DNA of 64,000 nucleotides from Microbacterium invictum (GCF_034421375.1 NZ_CP139779.1:3100001-3164000), one strand, 5' to 3'; shown: positions 9,364 to 19,454, counted from the first letter of the stretch. Notes: generated from the letters alone by a model not told the origin. Numbers and translations: made by a program.

Positions 9364-10869
9364 TCAGACCGCGGCGCTGTCCGCAACGCGCGCCTGCGCG
9401 GCGCGACGGCGCGCGACGATCACGGCCGCACCGAGCGCGGTGAGGATCATCGCCGCACCGCCGACGCTGAACCACAGACCGCCGTCACCACCGGTGAGCG
9501 GGAGCGCGAAGGCCGGCACCTGCTGGTGCTGGAATTCGACGTAGTTGCGCACCGGCGGCACCGTGGAGGTCTCGCCCGCGACGACCTGCGTCACGACGCG
9601 GTCGGGCGTCGGGAGCTGGAAACCGGCGGGCGGAGTGACCTCGCGCACGTAGTAGGTGCCCGGCGTGATGATCGGGATCTCGACGAAACCGTCAGCGCCG
9701 GTGGTCCACTGCGAGATCCCGTCGATGACGATCGGGTTCTGGTTGCGGTCGGCATCCTGCTGGGTGAGATAGACCTGGTACACCGCGCCCTGCAGCGGCG
9801 TACGGTCGCCGTTACCGATCGCCTCGAAGGCGAACACCGTGAGCTGACCGATCGGCGTCACACCGATCACGGTCTCGGTCGAGCCGTTGACGGTGCCCGT
9901 CGCGATGTTCTCGATGCTGCCATCGGCCGGAATCGCCACCGCACGGGTCAGCACGTTGAAGCTCACTTCACCGCCCTGGAGGTTCGAGAGGCGCAGCAGG
10001 CCCGCCGGCGTGAAGGTCAGTGTCTGGTCGGCACCCGTCGTGGTGATCGCGTAGTCCGTCCCGGCGACGAAGTTCTGCGGGATGCCCGCGGCGTTCGTCA
10101 CGACGACGTTCGTCGGCGTCACGCCCGTCGGGGGCGTTTCCACGTACTCGAGCTCGGCCGGGATGGTGTCGGTGAGCACGAAGTTCTCGATGGTGTCGCC
10201 GGCTGCCAGCGTGGGGATGCTCGCCGCGATCGCCCAGCGGATGAGGTCGGGGTTGCGCGCCTCGACGGAGTTGGCCGCCGGGGCGATCCGCGTCTTGGTC
10301 AGCTCGGTCACCGCATTCTTGGGGTAGACGTGAACGTCGTAGATCCACTCATTCGCCGGAGCGCCGCTTGGGCCCGTCGGGAAGGGGAGGGTGACGAGGA
10401 ACGGAGCGACGGGATTGGTCGCCTCGTCGGGGAGGGTCGTCTCGGTGACGAGGTAGAGGCCGATCGGCAGATCTCCGGGGAAGGTCGCAACACCGGCCGT
10501 GTTCGTCGGGCCGGACGTGAACGACGACGCGGAAAGCCGTGTCGCTGCCTGTGCGGGCGTCAGGTTGGCGACGATCTCCCACCCCTGCGGAGTCAAGAGG
10601 TCGACGTCAGCCACCAGGGTCGCCGTGAACTCGGCGCCGGCGAGCGGGGTCCCCGGAACGCTCGGCAGTTCCTGACCGGTGCCGATCTGCTGCGGGCTTT
10701 CGGGACCGAGGGCGAACTTGTGGACGGTCAGGCTTCGCGCCTGTGTCGGGTCGATGTTTCCGGGCAGGGTGACCCCCTGCGCGGGCGCGACCGCCGCGAT
10801 GGCGGTCAGCACGCCGAGCGTCAGCGCGCCCAGGGCGGCTGTCGCCCGTCGGGCGATGGATGTGGACAT
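9364..10869 (-). CDS. Major pilin subunit, SpaA/SpaH type, LPLTG-anchored
   Basis: The 501-residue protein is the probable shaft subunit of a sortase-built pilus. It has a signal peptide (MSTSIARRATAALGALTLGV...), a pilin motif whose Lys is the polymerisation site (WIYDVHVYPKN), an isopeptide domain with an E-box (YYVREVTPPAGF), and a sorting signal LPLTG followed by a hydrophobic stretch and RRR. The ATG at 10869 follows AAGGGGGA and gives a normal signal peptide. An in-frame ATG at 10950 has a better ribosome-binding site and overlaps the stop of the upstream gene, and would add 27 residues. It belongs to the operon adhesin-pilin-sortase. Confidence 0.93.
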   Translation of the reverse strand: MSTSIARRATAALGALTLGVLTAIAAVAPAQGVTLPGNIDPTQARSLTVHKFALGPESPQQIGTGQELPSVPGTPLAGAEFTATLVADVDLLTPQGWEIVANLTPAQAATRLSASSFTSGPTNTAGVATFPGDLPIGLYLVTETTLPDEATNPVAPFLVTLPFPTGPSGAPANEWIYDVHVYPKNAVTELTKTRIAPAANSVEARNPDLIRWAIAASIPTLAAGDTIENFVLTDTIPAELEYVETPPTGVTPTNVVVTNAAGIPQNFVAGTDYAITTTGADQTLTFTPAGLLRLSNLQGGEVSFNVLTRAVAIPADGSIENIATGTVNGSTETVIGVTPIGQLTVFAFEAIGNGDRTPLQGAVYQVYLTQQDADRNQNPIVIDGISQWTTGADGFVEIPIITPGTYYVREVTPPAGFQLPTPDRVVTQVVAGETSTVPPVRNYVEFQHQQVPAFALPLTGGDGGLWFSVGGAAMILTALGAAVIVARRRAAQARVADSAAV

Positions 10870-10946
10870 TTTTCTTTCCCCCTTGGTTGTGGTGGTGGAG
10901 TGCGATGGTTTCGCGTCTGAGATGGGTTGGGTGGGATCGGTTGGGC

Positions 10947-13900
10947 TCATGGGCCTGCCTCCTTCGGGCCGACGTCTTTGCGGCGCCACGCATGCAGCAC
11001 GCCGCCGATGAGGGCGAGGATGAGGAGGGCACCACCGGTGAGGAGGAACGCGTCGGCGCTCGTTCCTCCCGTGAGCGGCAGTGCCGGGGGCTGGACGGGC
11101 GCGTTGACGAATCGGTAGACCGCGCTCTGGCCGGGCGCGGGCGCGGTGACGGACGCGGAGTCGACCGTCACCCACGTCGACCCCACGAGGCGCTCGAGCC
11201 GAAGCTGCCGGTATGCGATCCGGCTGTTCGGGTCCGTCGTGGTCTCCGACAGGGTGTACCCGTGGCCGGGCCGCACCTCGAAGGTGTTGGCCGGGTTGCC
11301 CGACGCGCTGTAGGCGGCGCCGACGCGGGTCTGCGTCGGAAGGGCGGCTCCCGCCAGCGCCGCAGGGGCGGCGGTCAGGCGCCAGTCGCCGACCTGGAAG
11401 CCCGGACGGGGGTTCTCCACCTGTTTGAGCAGCGTCATCGACGCCGTGGCGAAGGAGACGGTGCAGACGAGCGCCGCGCCGGGGGCGGCGGTCACCTCGC
11501 TCGCCGCCGACACGGGCACGGGCTGGCCGGCTCCGTCGACGCACTGCCAGGTCCCGGTCTGCACGTAGGCGGGGTTTCCGCCCGCGAACCCGAGCCGGTA
11601 GGCCGCCCCGGGCGTGACTCGCCCACTCGCGGACGGGGCGCCCGATACCCCTGAGGGACCGGGCAACGCTCCCGCCGGCGCTCCGGCGACGAGGGTCCAT
11701 TCGGTCGGCTGCGCCGACCCGAAGGTCACAGCCGACACGAGCGTGAGGGTGGCCGACGGTCGGTTGGTGAAAACGCAGTCCACCGTGTTCCCCGGCGCGA
11801 TGTCGGTATTGACGCTCGCGCGAACGACTCCCGCGACGGTCGTCACCGAGACCGGCGCATTCGCACCGTTCACGGTGCACGCGAGGCTCTGGTAGCGGAA
11901 GCCCTGCTGCTCCGTCTCGGTGACGGTGATGCGCCCGCGGTTGTTCGCCGCCCCGAAGAGAAGTCGCCAACTGGCCGAACCATCGGCACCCGTCTGCTGC
12001 TCGGGGTTTCGTGACGGGAGCGCCGTCACTGTGCTGCCGGTGTTGGCCTGCACCGTCGTGCCGACGGTCCAGCCGGGCGCGGGAGCCCGGTTCCCGCCGG
12101 CCTCATCCTCGATGATCTTCGTCACCCGAACGGTGGCGAACGGCTGCGGGGTGTTGAAGAACGTGCAGGCGACGCCGACACTCAGGCGGTTGGGGATCCG
12201 CACGGCCACCGATCGGTCGGTTCCGTTGGCGATACGCACGCCCTCGGCCCAGCACTCGTACACGGTCGTGTAGCTGGTGAGGGGGGTGGGCGACCCGGTC
12301 GCCATGGTCTCGGCGATGGTGACGGTGGTGTCGATCTGCACCGGAACGGGACCCACACGCGCCGACTGCAGGCCCGCCGCCGTCCCCGACGTGGTCGCGA
12401 CCGCCGACTCGACGGCCGGAGAGCCGGTCGACAATGCAAGCCGGAACTGGTCGGTCCCCGAGATCCGCGAGCCGACGACGTTCTTCTCGATCGAGATGGT
12501 CGCGGGCGTGGCGCAGCCGGCGAGGTCGGTGCTGCCGCTCGCGGGCGTCACGCTGTTGATGCTGGCGCGCGGGCTGCCCGGAACGCGCACCCAGGTCGTG
12601 GGGTCGAACTGGTAGGCGAGCGTGCCGTTGCCCAGGTAGACGGTCCCTCGCGGCGAGAAGGCCATCCCGTTGACGCCGGTGAGCGCGTTGTTGGCATCGG
12701 TTCCGCTGAGGCCGCGTCGGATGGTGGCGCTGGCGGTGAGCGTCCCGCCCGCCGCCTGCGAGAGCGTCTGCTGCGTCACGGTGAACAGTCCGACGCTGCT
12801 GGAGTCGCTCGGGGTCTGCACGATGTGGAGGTTCCCGGCGGCGTCGAAGGCGATGTCGCCGTTCTCGCCCGCCGTCGTCCCGGTGTTGACCTGCCCGAGG
12901 TACAGGAAGTCGCTCGTGCCCGGTGCGTCAGGAGCGTACTGCCACAGGCGCACCGACCCGGCGTCGGTCTTGCCGACGATGTAGGTGCCCGTGAGGGGGT
13001 TCACCGCACCGGCGATGATCGTTCCCGCCAGGGCTGCGCCGCTGCGGTTCTGCAGAGCACCCTGAGCCGTCGTCAGGGCCGTCCGCGTCGCCTGCAGCGC
13101 CCCGCCGGCCGACGCGGTGTATCGGATCACCGCCGTGACGTTCGCCGATCCGGTATCACGGTCCAGGGCGAACGCCACTGTGCCGTCGTTGTTGATCCCG
13201 AGCGCGTTGGCGTCGGTCGTCCCCGCGACGGCACCGAGGATCTGGCTGACGTTCCCCGCTCCCGAGCCGTTGACCTGCGCGATCGAGCCGTTGGCCCGAA
13301 GGGCGTAGTAGTAGGTGCCGTCGCAGTACAGGCGCGCCACCTGAGGGGTGTTCGTGAAGGTGCACTCGATCGCCGCGCCCGCTTCGTCCGGGATGGTGAT
13401 CGAGCCCGACACGGATGACCCGGTCGCGATCGTCACCCCGCCGCGGGAGCACTCGTACCCGGTCGTATAGGTGCTCAGACTCGCGCTCGTGACGACGGTC
13501 TCGGAGATCGTGTACGTCGCGCCACGGGTGACCGGCAGTGGTCCGAGCTGCACGGACTGGATGCCCGTGGCCGAACCGGTGGTCGTAGCCGCCGCGACCT
13601 CGTTCCCCCCGAGGCTGAGCGCCAGCCGGAACTGGTCGGCGGGAAGGGAGCGCCCGGCGACGCTCTTCCGGATGGCGATGGTCGCGGGCGGCTCGACCGT
13701 CAGCGTGGCGTTCTCCGGCGCGACCAGGGTCGTCGTGACGTTCGCGGGGCCGTCGGTATATGTCCCGGGGTTGGCGGCGACGACGTTCACCGTCACGGTG
13801 CAGCTGGCCGCGCCCGCCGCCAAGTCGCCGCCGGTGACGGTGATACTCGACCCGCCGGAGGCTGCTTGCACGCTGAAGGCGGCTCCCGTGGTGCTGCTGC

Positions 13901-15101
13901 AGCTCCCGCCTACGGCGGGAGTGGGAGCCACGGCGAGGCCGGCGGGCAGAGCGTTGGCGAAGCTCCAGTCCGGCTTCGCGGCGAGCTCGGCGGTGTTCGT
14001 GACCGTGAAGGTGAGCGTCGTGGGACTACCCGCCGTCACCGTCGCCGGGGTGAAGGCGAGGTCGAGGCTCGGTGTCGCATCGAGGAGACGGAGGTTGTCG
14101 AGGGCCAGATCGTTCCCGGCCGACGAGAGCACCTGGTTGGAGATGCGGATGCGGGCCGAAGCAGCCTCCGCCGGTGTCAGCTGCACAGCGGTGTCGGTCG
14201 TGAATCGTCCGGCGCGCACCGCGAGTGTGCTGCCGAAATTGGCCGTCTGACTGTCCCCGGCGTTGATGAGAGGCGAGTTGTACCGCCCGCCGGCGACGTT
14301 GCACGCGACGATCGGCGCGCCGGTCAGCGTTCGCGTGGTGGTGCCCACGAGCAGGGCGACGTCCAGGCGCGCGTTGTTGTTCGCACCGCCGGGCCGAAGC
14401 GGGCAGGAGTCCTCGGCGACATCCAGCGAAACGGCGTAATACCGATTGGTCGTCGGCGCGGCATTCAGCGGCGATCCCGCGCGGGCCTCGAGCACGACCG
14501 TCTGCGCGGTCGTCGCGGTGCCGGTCATCGAGAGCTCCGCCGTGGCCCGATTGGCGCGCGTGGTCACTGTAGAGCCGTTGACGGGGGCGGTATCCGTCGT
14601 CCCACCGGTCACCCCCGCGTTCACCTGTCCCAGGACGTCGGCGAGGCGGCGAGCCTGCCGCTGGGTGAGGGCGTCGACGGTCGCCGTGTCGGCGTCGCAC
14701 AGCGCCGTGGTACCGGCGAAGCCGCTGTCGTAGCGCAACAGGACGCCGTTGCAGTTGGCCGCGCTCCCCCAGAAGGTCGAGGCGGTGTAACGGAAGGTCG
14801 CCGTCGTCGGGTACTGGGACAGTGCGATCGGCGCTGTCCCGGCGACATCGTCGAACGACTCGGACCACACCGCCACCGGTGCCTCCGGAATGCCGGCGGC
14901 CAGGGGACGGATGTCGCCGGGCGCGGCGTCGCGCACCGCAGCGGGTGCGCCGGTATCGAATGCGGTGGCGGGCGCCGCGTCGAGCGCGGCCGCAGGCGAC
15001 ACCAGGCCGGCGCCGACCAGCACCAGAGGCGCGAGCGCCGCGAGCGCGCGCAGCAGACTGCGCCGCCCGGCGCGCGCGCGAGCGCGACCGCCGAAGGACA
15101 T
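10947..15101 (-). CDS. Large LPLTG-anchored surface protein, probable pilus tip adhesin
   Basis: The product is about 1,384 residues. After a signal peptide (RRSLLRALAALAPLVLVGAGLV, cleavage near SPAAA) comes an N-terminal beta-rich region, then a DUF11-like domain (PATVTAGSPTTLTFTVTNTA). Several prealbumin-like SpaA repeats follow, each with a TISETV/TIAETM-type E-box and an ending ECTFTNTP. A propeller-like segment (LYCDGTYYYALRANGSIAQV) separates two of them. It ends with LPLTG, a membrane segment and basic residues. The start is uncertain: I chose ATG 15101, but ATG 15144 and GTG 15218 are in frame and none has a clear ribosome-binding site. As first gene of the pilus operon, larger than the shaft pilin and lacking a VWA domain, it is most likely the tip subunit. 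The ligand is unknown. Confidence 0.85.
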   Translation of the reverse strand: MSFGGRARARAGRRSLLRALAALAPLVLVGAGLVSPAAALDAAPATAFDTGAPAAVRDAAPGDIRPLAAGIPEAPVAVWSESFDDVAGTAPIALSQYPTTATFRYTASTFWGSAANCNGVLLRYDSGFAGTTALCDADTATVDALTQRQARRLADVLGQVNAGVTGGTTDTAPVNGSTVTTRANRATAELSMTGTATTAQTVVLEARAGSPLNAAPTTNRYYAVSLDVAEDSCPLRPGGANNNARLDVALLVGTTTRTLTGAPIVACNVAGGRYNSPLINAGDSQTANFGSTLAVRAGRFTTDTAVQLTPAEAASARIRISNQVLSSAGNDLALDNLRLLDATPSLDLAFTPATVTAGSPTTLTFTVTNTAELAAKPDWSFANALPAGLAVAPTPAVGGSCSSTTGAAFSVQAASGGSSITVTGGDLAAGAASCTVTVNVVAANPGTYTDGPANVTTTLVAPENATLTVEPPATIAIRKSVAGRSLPADQFRLALSLGGNEVAAATTTGSATGIQSVQLGPLPVTRGATYTISETVVTSASLSTYTTGYECSRGGVTIATGSSVSGSITIPDEAGAAIECTFTNTPQVARLYCDGTYYYALRANGSIAQVNGSGAGNVSQILGAVAGTTDANALGINNDGTVAFALDRDTGSANVTAVIRYTASAGGALQATRTALTTAQGALQNRSGAALAGTIIAGAVNPLTGTYIVGKTDAGSVRLWQYAPDAPGTSDFLYLGQVNTGTTAGENGDIAFDAAGNLHIVQTPSDSSSVGLFTVTQQTLSQAAGGTLTASATIRRGLSGTDANNALTGVNGMAFSPRGTVYLGNGTLAYQFDPTTWVRVPGSPRASINSVTPASGSTDLAGCATPATISIEKNVVGSRISGTDQFRLALSTGSPAVESAVATTSGTAAGLQSARVGPVPVQIDTTVTIAETMATGSPTPLTSYTTVYECWAEGVRIANGTDRSVAVRIPNRLSVGVACTFFNTPQPFATVRVTKIIEDEAGGNRAPAPGWTVGTTVQANTGSTVTALPSRNPEQQTGADGSASWRLLFGAANNRGRITVTETEQQGFRYQSLACTVNGANAPVSVTTVAGVVRASVNTDIAPGNTVDCVFTNRPSATLTLVSAVTFGSAQPTEWTLVAGAPAGALPGPSGVSGAPSASGRVTPGAAYRLGFAGGNPAYVQTGTWQCVDGAGQPVPVSAASEVTAAPGAALVCTVSFATASMTLLKQVENPRPGFQVGDWRLTAAPAALAGAALPTQTRVGAAYSASGNPANTFEVRPGHGYTLSETTTDPNSRIAYRQLRLERLVGSTWVTVDSASVTAPAPGQSAVYRFVNAPVQPPALPLTGGTSADAFLLTGGALLILALIGGVLHAWRRKDVGPKEAGP
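10958..10964 (-). promoter_or_regulatory. Perfect Shine-Dalgarno for an alternative pilin start
   Basis: AAGGAGG lies 7 nt upstream of the ATG at 10950-10948. That ATG forms an ATGA overlap with the stop of the large adhesin gene and is in frame with the pilin. It suggests translational coupling from the adhesin and competes with the signal-peptide start at 10869. Confidence 0.6.
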
Positions 15102-15254
15102 GAGACAACCCCGGACCAGGCGCGCCGAGGCGCGCGCGAACATGACAGAGGCGCCGAGGCGAGCGACGCCGGTGCGGGGGAAAAAAAGCCACGTTGCGAG
15201 GATCCCCGCCGTTCTCACGAGGGGAGTATGCGTTTTCCATGCCCTGCGCTCAGC

Positions 15255-15283
15255 AGTAAACCATCGAAGCCGGCTTCAGGCAA
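15255..15283 (-). promoter_or_regulatory. Probable promoter of the pilus operon with a palindromic spacer
   Basis: On the minus strand -35 TTGCCT (15283-15278) is followed after 17 nt by -10 TTTACT (15260-15255). The spacer contains the perfect 12-bp palindrome GAAGCCGGCTTC (15266-15277), a good candidate for a repressor site. Transcription would start near 15248. Confidence 0.5.
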
Positions 15284-15368
15284 CTCGACGGCGTGTCGCC
15301 AGGGAAAACGGTTGGTGAATCGCTCCAGAACGTGCCGTCGCCGACGGCGAGGACACGGCGAGGACACG

Positions 15369-15401
15369 AAGAAGCCCCCCGGGTGACCCGGGGGGCTTCT
15401 T
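15369..15401 (-). terminator. Terminator of the str operon (after tuf)
   Basis: AAGAAGCCCCCCGGG (15369-15383) and CCCGGGGGGCTTCTT (15387-15401) form a perfect 15-bp stem with a 3-nt loop. It starts 14 nt after the tuf stop codon. It also shields tuf from the pilus operon, which starts just downstream. Confidence 0.92.
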
Positions 15402-15414
15402 CTCGAACGTCGAC

Positions 15415-16608
15415 TTACTTGATGATCTTGGTCACCGTGCCGGCGCCGACGGTGCGGCCACCCTCACGGATCGCGAAGCCGAGGCCCTCCTCCATGGCGA
15501 TCGGCTGGATGAGCTCGACCGTCATGTCGGTGGTGTCGCCGGGCATGACCATCTCGGTGCCCTCGGGCAGCGAGATGACGCCGGTGACGTCGGTGGTGCG
15601 GAAGTAGAACTGCGGACGGTAGTTCGTGAAGAACGGGTTGTGACGGCCGCCCTCCTCCTTGGACAGGATGTACGCCGTGCCCTCGAAGTTGGTGTGCGGG
15701 GTGACCGACCCGGGCTTCACGACGACCTGGCCGCGCTCGACGTCGTCGCGCTTGAGACCACGAAGGAGCAGACCACAGTTCTCGCCGGCCCACGCCTCGT
15801 CGAGCTGCTTGTGGAACATCTCGATACCGGTGACCGTGGTCTTCTGCGTCGGGCGGATGCCGACGATCTCGACCTCGGAGTTGATGGCGAGGGTGCCACG
15901 CTCGGCGCGGCCGGTGACGACGGTGCCACGACCGGTGATGGTGAAGACGTCCTCGATGGGCATGAGGAACGGCTTGTCCTTGTCACGCACCGGGTCCGGG
16001 ATGGACTCGTCGGCGGCGTCCATGAGCTCGATGATCGACTCGACCCACTTGTCGTCGCCCTCGAGAGCCTTCAGGCCCGAGACGCGGATGACGGGGGCGT
16101 CGTCGCCGGGGAAGCCCTGGCTGGACAGCAGCTCGCGGACCTCGAGCTCGACGAGCTCCAGGATCTCCTCGTCGTCGACCATGTCGGCCTTGTTCAGGGC
16201 GACCATCAGGTACGGCACGCCGACCTGCTTGGCGAGCAGGACGTGCTCGCGGGTCTGCGCCATCGGGCCGTCGGTGGCGGCGACCACGAGGATCGCGCCG
16301 TCCATCTGAGCGGCACCGGTGATCATGTTCTTGATGTAGTCAGCGTGACCCGGGGCGTCGACGTGAGCGTAGTGACGCTTCGGGGTCTCGTACTCGACGT
16401 GCGAGATGTTGATCGTGATACCGCGCTGACGCTCCTCGGGAGCCGAGTCGATCGACGCGAAGTCGCGCTGCACGTTGGTGGCCGACGGGTACTTGTCGGC
16501 GAGCACCTTCGAGATCGCGGCGGTGAGCGTGGTCTTGCCGTGGTCGACGTGACCGATCGTTCCGATGTTCACGTGCGGCTTGGTCCGCTCGAACTTGGCC
16601 TTAGCCAC
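15415..16608 (-). CDS. tuf: Elongation factor Tu
   Basis: EF-Tu is the GTPase that delivers aminoacyl-tRNA to the ribosome. The 397-residue protein has the G motifs GHVDHGKTT, the switch region [20 protein letters not shown] and NKAD, and ends [15 protein letters not shown]. The start is GTG, preceded by GAGGAGG at good spacing. It is the last gene of the str operon, followed by a strong terminator. Confidence 0.99.
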   Translation of the reverse strand: MAKAKFERTKPHVNIGTIGHVDHGKTTLTAAISKVLADKYPSATNVQRDFASIDSAPEERQRGITINISHVEYETPKRHYAHVDAPGHADYIKNMITGAAQMDGAILVVAATDGPMAQTREHVLLAKQVGVPYLMVALNKADMVDDEEILELVELEVRELLSSQGFPGDDAPVIRVSGLKALEGDDKWVESIIELMDAADESIPDPVRDKDKPFLMPIEDVFTITGRGTVVTGRAERGTLAINSEVEIVGIRPTQKTTVTGIEMFHKQLDEAWAGENCGLLLRGLKRDDVERGQVVVKPGSVTPHTNFEGTAYILSKEEGGRHNPFFTNYRPQFYFRTTDVTGVISLPEGTEMVMPGDTTDMTVELIQPIAMEEGLGFAIREGGRTVGAGTVTKIIK

Positions 16609-16734
16609 TGGGTCCTCCTCAGGACGGTCGTGTAGAAGTTCCGGGCACTGGTTTGCGACCGGTCGTCTACGGGGATGGCTCTCAGTGTAGTAGAGAGGGT
16701 TTCTGGTGGTTGGTGTGCGAGAAGCCCCGGGGGG

Positions 16735-18849
16735 TCACTCGCCCTTGGTCTTCTGGACGATCTCGTCCATGACGTTGCGCGGCACCTCGGCGTAGCTGTC
16801 GAACTCCATGGAGTACACAGCACGGCCCGAGGTCTTCGAGCGCAGGTCGCCGATGTAGCCGAACATCTCCGAGAGCGGCACGTTGGCACGCACCACCTTG
16901 ACGCCGGCGGCATCCTCCATCGACTGGATCTGCCCGCGACGGGAGTTCAGGTCGCCGATGACGTCGCCCATGTACTCCTCGGGAGTACGCACCTCGACGG
17001 CCATGATCGGCTCGAGGATGACGGGGTTCGCCTTGCGGATGGCCTCCTTGAAGCCCATGGACCCTGCGATCTTGAACGCCATCTCCGACGAGTCGACGTC
17101 GTGCGCCGCACCGTCGAGGAGGATCGCCTTCACGCCGACCATCGGGTAGCCCGCGAGCACGCCGACGTTCATCGCGTCCTGGAAGCCCGCGTCGACCGAG
17201 GGGATGTACTCGCGCGGGATGCGGCCACCGGTGACCTTGTTCTCGAACTCGTACGTCTTCTCGGCCGTGACCTCGAGCGGCTCGATCGCGAACTGGATTT
17301 TCGCGAACTGACCCGAACCACCGGTCTGCTTCTTGTGGGTGTAGTCGTGACGCTCGACGGTCTTGCGGATCGTCTCGCGGTACGCCACCTGGGGCTTTCC
17401 GACGTTGGCCTCGACCTTGAACTCGCGCTTCATGCGGTCCACGAGGATGTCGAGGTGCAGCTCGCCCATTCCGCGGATGACGGTCTGGCCGGTCTCGGCG
17501 TTCTGCTCGACGCGGAACGTCGGGTCCTCTTCAGCGAGCTTCTGGATCGCGAGACCCAGCTTCTCCTGGTCGGCCTTGGTCTTGGGCTCGATGGCGACCT
17601 CGATGACCGGCTCGGGGAAGGTCATCGACTCCAGGACCACCTGGTTGGCGCTGTCGGAGAGGGTGTCACCGGTCGTGGTGTCCTTCAGGCCGATCACGGC
17701 GTAGATGTGCCCCGCGGTGACCGAGTCGACCGGCATCTCCTTGTTGGCGTGCATCTGGAAGATCTTCCCGATGCGCTCCTTCTTGCCCTTGGTCGCGTTG
17801 ACGACCTGGGCGCCGGAGTCGAGGTGACCCGAGTACACGCGGATGTAGGTGAGGCGACCGAAGAACGGGTGCGTGACGATCTTGAACGCCAGCGCCGTGA
17901 ACGGCTCATCGCGGTCGGGGTGACGCTCGATGAGGATCTCTTCGTCCTTGGGGTCGTGCGCCTCGATGGCAGGGACGTCCAGGGGCGAGGGGAGGTAGTC
18001 CACGACCGCGTCGAGCATGGGCTGCACACCACGGTTCTTGAACGCCGAGCCGCACAGCACGGGGTAGATCTCGCTGGCGATGGTCATCTTGCGGATGGCG
18101 CCCTTGATCTCCTCGTGGGTGAGCTCCTCGCCGCCGAAGTACTTCTCCAGGAGCACCTCGTCGCTCTCGGCGACGGTCTCCATGAGCTTCTCGCGGTACT
18201 CGTTGGCCTTGTCCACGAGGTCGGCCGGGATCTCCTGGATCTCGTACTTCGCACCCATGGTCACGTCACCCTTGGCGTCGCCGGGCCACACCAGCGCGCG
18301 CATGTAGACGAGGTCCACGACGCCGACGAAGTCGTTCTCGGCGCCGATGGGGATCTGCAGCACGAGGGGCTTCGCCTTCAGGCGGTTCACGATCGTGTCG
18401 ACGGTGAAGTAGAAGTCCGCGCCCAGCTTGTCCATCTTGTTGACGAAGCAGATGCGGGGGACGTCGTACTTGTCGGCCTGGCGCCACACCGTCTCGGACT
18501 GGGGCTCGACGCCCTCCTTGCCGTCGAAGACGGCGACCGCACCGTCGAGGACGCGGAGAGAACGCTCCACCTCGACCGTGAAGTCGACGTGCCCGGGGGT
18601 GTCGATGATGTTGATCTGGTTCTTCTCCCAGAAGCACGTCACCGCGGCAGAGGTGATCGTGATGCCACGCTCCTGCTCCTGCTCCATCCAGTCGGTGGTC
18701 GCAGCGCCGTCGTGGGTCTCGCCGATCTTGTGGTTGACGCCCGTGTAGAAGAGGATGCGCTCGGTCGTCGTCGTCTTTCCGGCATCGATGTGCGCCATGA
18801 TGCCGATGTTGCGGACCTTCTTGAGGTCGGTGAGCACTTCTTGTGCCAC
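16735..18849 (-). CDS. fusA: Elongation factor G
   Basis: EF-G is the translocation GTPase. The 704-residue product has normal length, with [19 protein letters not shown] (P-loop), [12 protein letters not shown] (switch I), DTPGHVDF, and [10 protein letters not shown]. The C-terminal domains follow, with [20 protein letters not shown] and [16 protein letters not shown]. The start is GTG, with AGGAAG upstream. It lies between rpsG and tuf. A REP-like hairpin separates it from rpsG. Confidence 0.99.
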   Translation of the reverse strand: MAQEVLTDLKKVRNIGIMAHIDAGKTTTTERILFYTGVNHKIGETHDGAATTDWMEQEQERGITITSAAVTCFWEKNQINIIDTPGHVDFTVEVERSLRVLDGAVAVFDGKEGVEPQSETVWRQADKYDVPRICFVNKMDKLGADFYFTVDTIVNRLKAKPLVLQIPIGAENDFVGVVDLVYMRALVWPGDAKGDVTMGAKYEIQEIPADLVDKANEYREKLMETVAESDEVLLEKYFGGEELTHEEIKGAIRKMTIASEIYPVLCGSAFKNRGVQPMLDAVVDYLPSPLDVPAIEAHDPKDEEILIERHPDRDEPFTALAFKIVTHPFFGRLTYIRVYSGHLDSGAQVVNATKGKKERIGKIFQMHANKEMPVDSVTAGHIYAVIGLKDTTTGDTLSDSANQVVLESMTFPEPVIEVAIEPKTKADQEKLGLAIQKLAEEDPTFRVEQNAETGQTVIRGMGELHLDILVDRMKREFKVEANVGKPQVAYRETIRKTVERHDYTHKKQTGGSGQFAKIQFAIEPLEVTAEKTYEFENKVTGGRIPREYIPSVDAGFQDAMNVGVLAGYPMVGVKAILLDGAAHDVDSSEMAFKIAGSMGFKEAIRKANPVILEPIMAVEVRTPEEYMGDVIGDLNSRRGQIQSMEDAAGVKVVRANVPLSEMFGYIGDLRSKTSGRAVYSMEFDSYAEVPRNVMDEIVQKTKGE

Positions 18850-18881
18850 GGGGTGTCTTCCTAACTTGTGGTTGCGGTGGA

Positions 18882-18960
18882 GCGTTTCGTCTCGCTTCGC
18901 TCGCTCAACGACCGTGCGGTCCGGTCGTTGAGCGAGCGGCGAAGCCGCGAGTCGAAACGC
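18882..18960. repeat. REP-like hairpin between rpsG and fusA
   Basis: The left arm (18882-18914) and right arm (18922-18960) pair over GCGTTTCG, CTCGC and an uninterrupted 15-bp block, CTCGCTCAACGACCG, closed by a 7-nt loop. Similar GGTCGTTGAGCGAGCG palindromes are, in my knowledge, scattered in Microbacterium genomes. It fills most of the rpsG-fusA gap, where it could slow or partly terminate transcription or stabilise the upstream mRNA. Confidence 0.85.
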
Positions 18961-18978
18961 GGCGACGCGGAGTGCTGG

Positions 18979-19449
18979 TTACCAGCGGTAGTGCGCGAAG
19001 GCGCGGTTCGACTCGGCCATCTTGTGGGTGTCCTCGCGGCGCTTCACCGCGGCACCCAGGCCGTTCGAGGCATCCAGGATCTCGTTCTGGAGGCGCTCGG
19101 TCATGGTCTTCTCACGACGGCCCTTGGCGTAGCTGACGAGCCAGCGCAGCGCCAGCGTGTTGGCGCGGTGCGGCTTGACCTCGACCGGCACCTGGTAGGT
19201 CGAACCACCGACGCGGCGGCTCTTGACCTCGAGGGTCGGGCGGACGTTGTCGAGCGCCTTCTTCAGGGTCGCGACGGCGTCCTGGCCGTTCTTGGCCTCG
19301 ACGCCGCGCAGGGCGTTGTAGACGATCGACTCGGCGATGGACTTCTTGCCGTCGACGAGGATCTTGTTGACGAGCTGGGTGACGATCGGCGCGCCGTAGA
19401 CCGGGTCGTTGACGACGACGCGGCGAGGAGCGGGTCCCTTACGAGGCAT
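18979..19449 (-). CDS. rpsG: 30S ribosomal protein S7
   Basis: S7 organises the 3' major domain of 16S rRNA near the E site. The 156-residue product has normal length, starts [20 protein letters not shown], and has [17 protein letters not shown] and [19 protein letters not shown]. It follows rpsL by 5 nt. Confidence 0.99.
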   Translation of the reverse strand: MPRKGPAPRRVVVNDPVYGAPIVTQLVNKILVDGKKSIAESIVYNALRGVEAKNGQDAVATLKKALDNVRPTLEVKSRRVGGSTYQVPVEVKPHRANTLALRWLVSYAKGRREKTMTERLQNEILDASNGLGAAVKRREDTHKMAESNRAFAHYRW

Positions 19450-19454
19450 CTAAC

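Noticed and set aside
8011..10920. A 969-codon plus-strand frame over the sortase and pilin genes
   Set aside because: It is an antisense shadow of two well-supported genes, with an Arg/Asp/Gly-rich composition typical of wrong-frame translation.
10869..11970. Extension of the pilin frame to 11970
   Set aside because: The region upstream of 10950 is the adhesin gene in another frame. The signal peptide and ribosome-binding sites place the pilin start at 10869 or 10950.
13600..14100. Possible frameshift in the large adhesin gene
   Set aside because: Repeats continue in one frame through to LPLTG with no break. Alternative-frame segments here are shadows.
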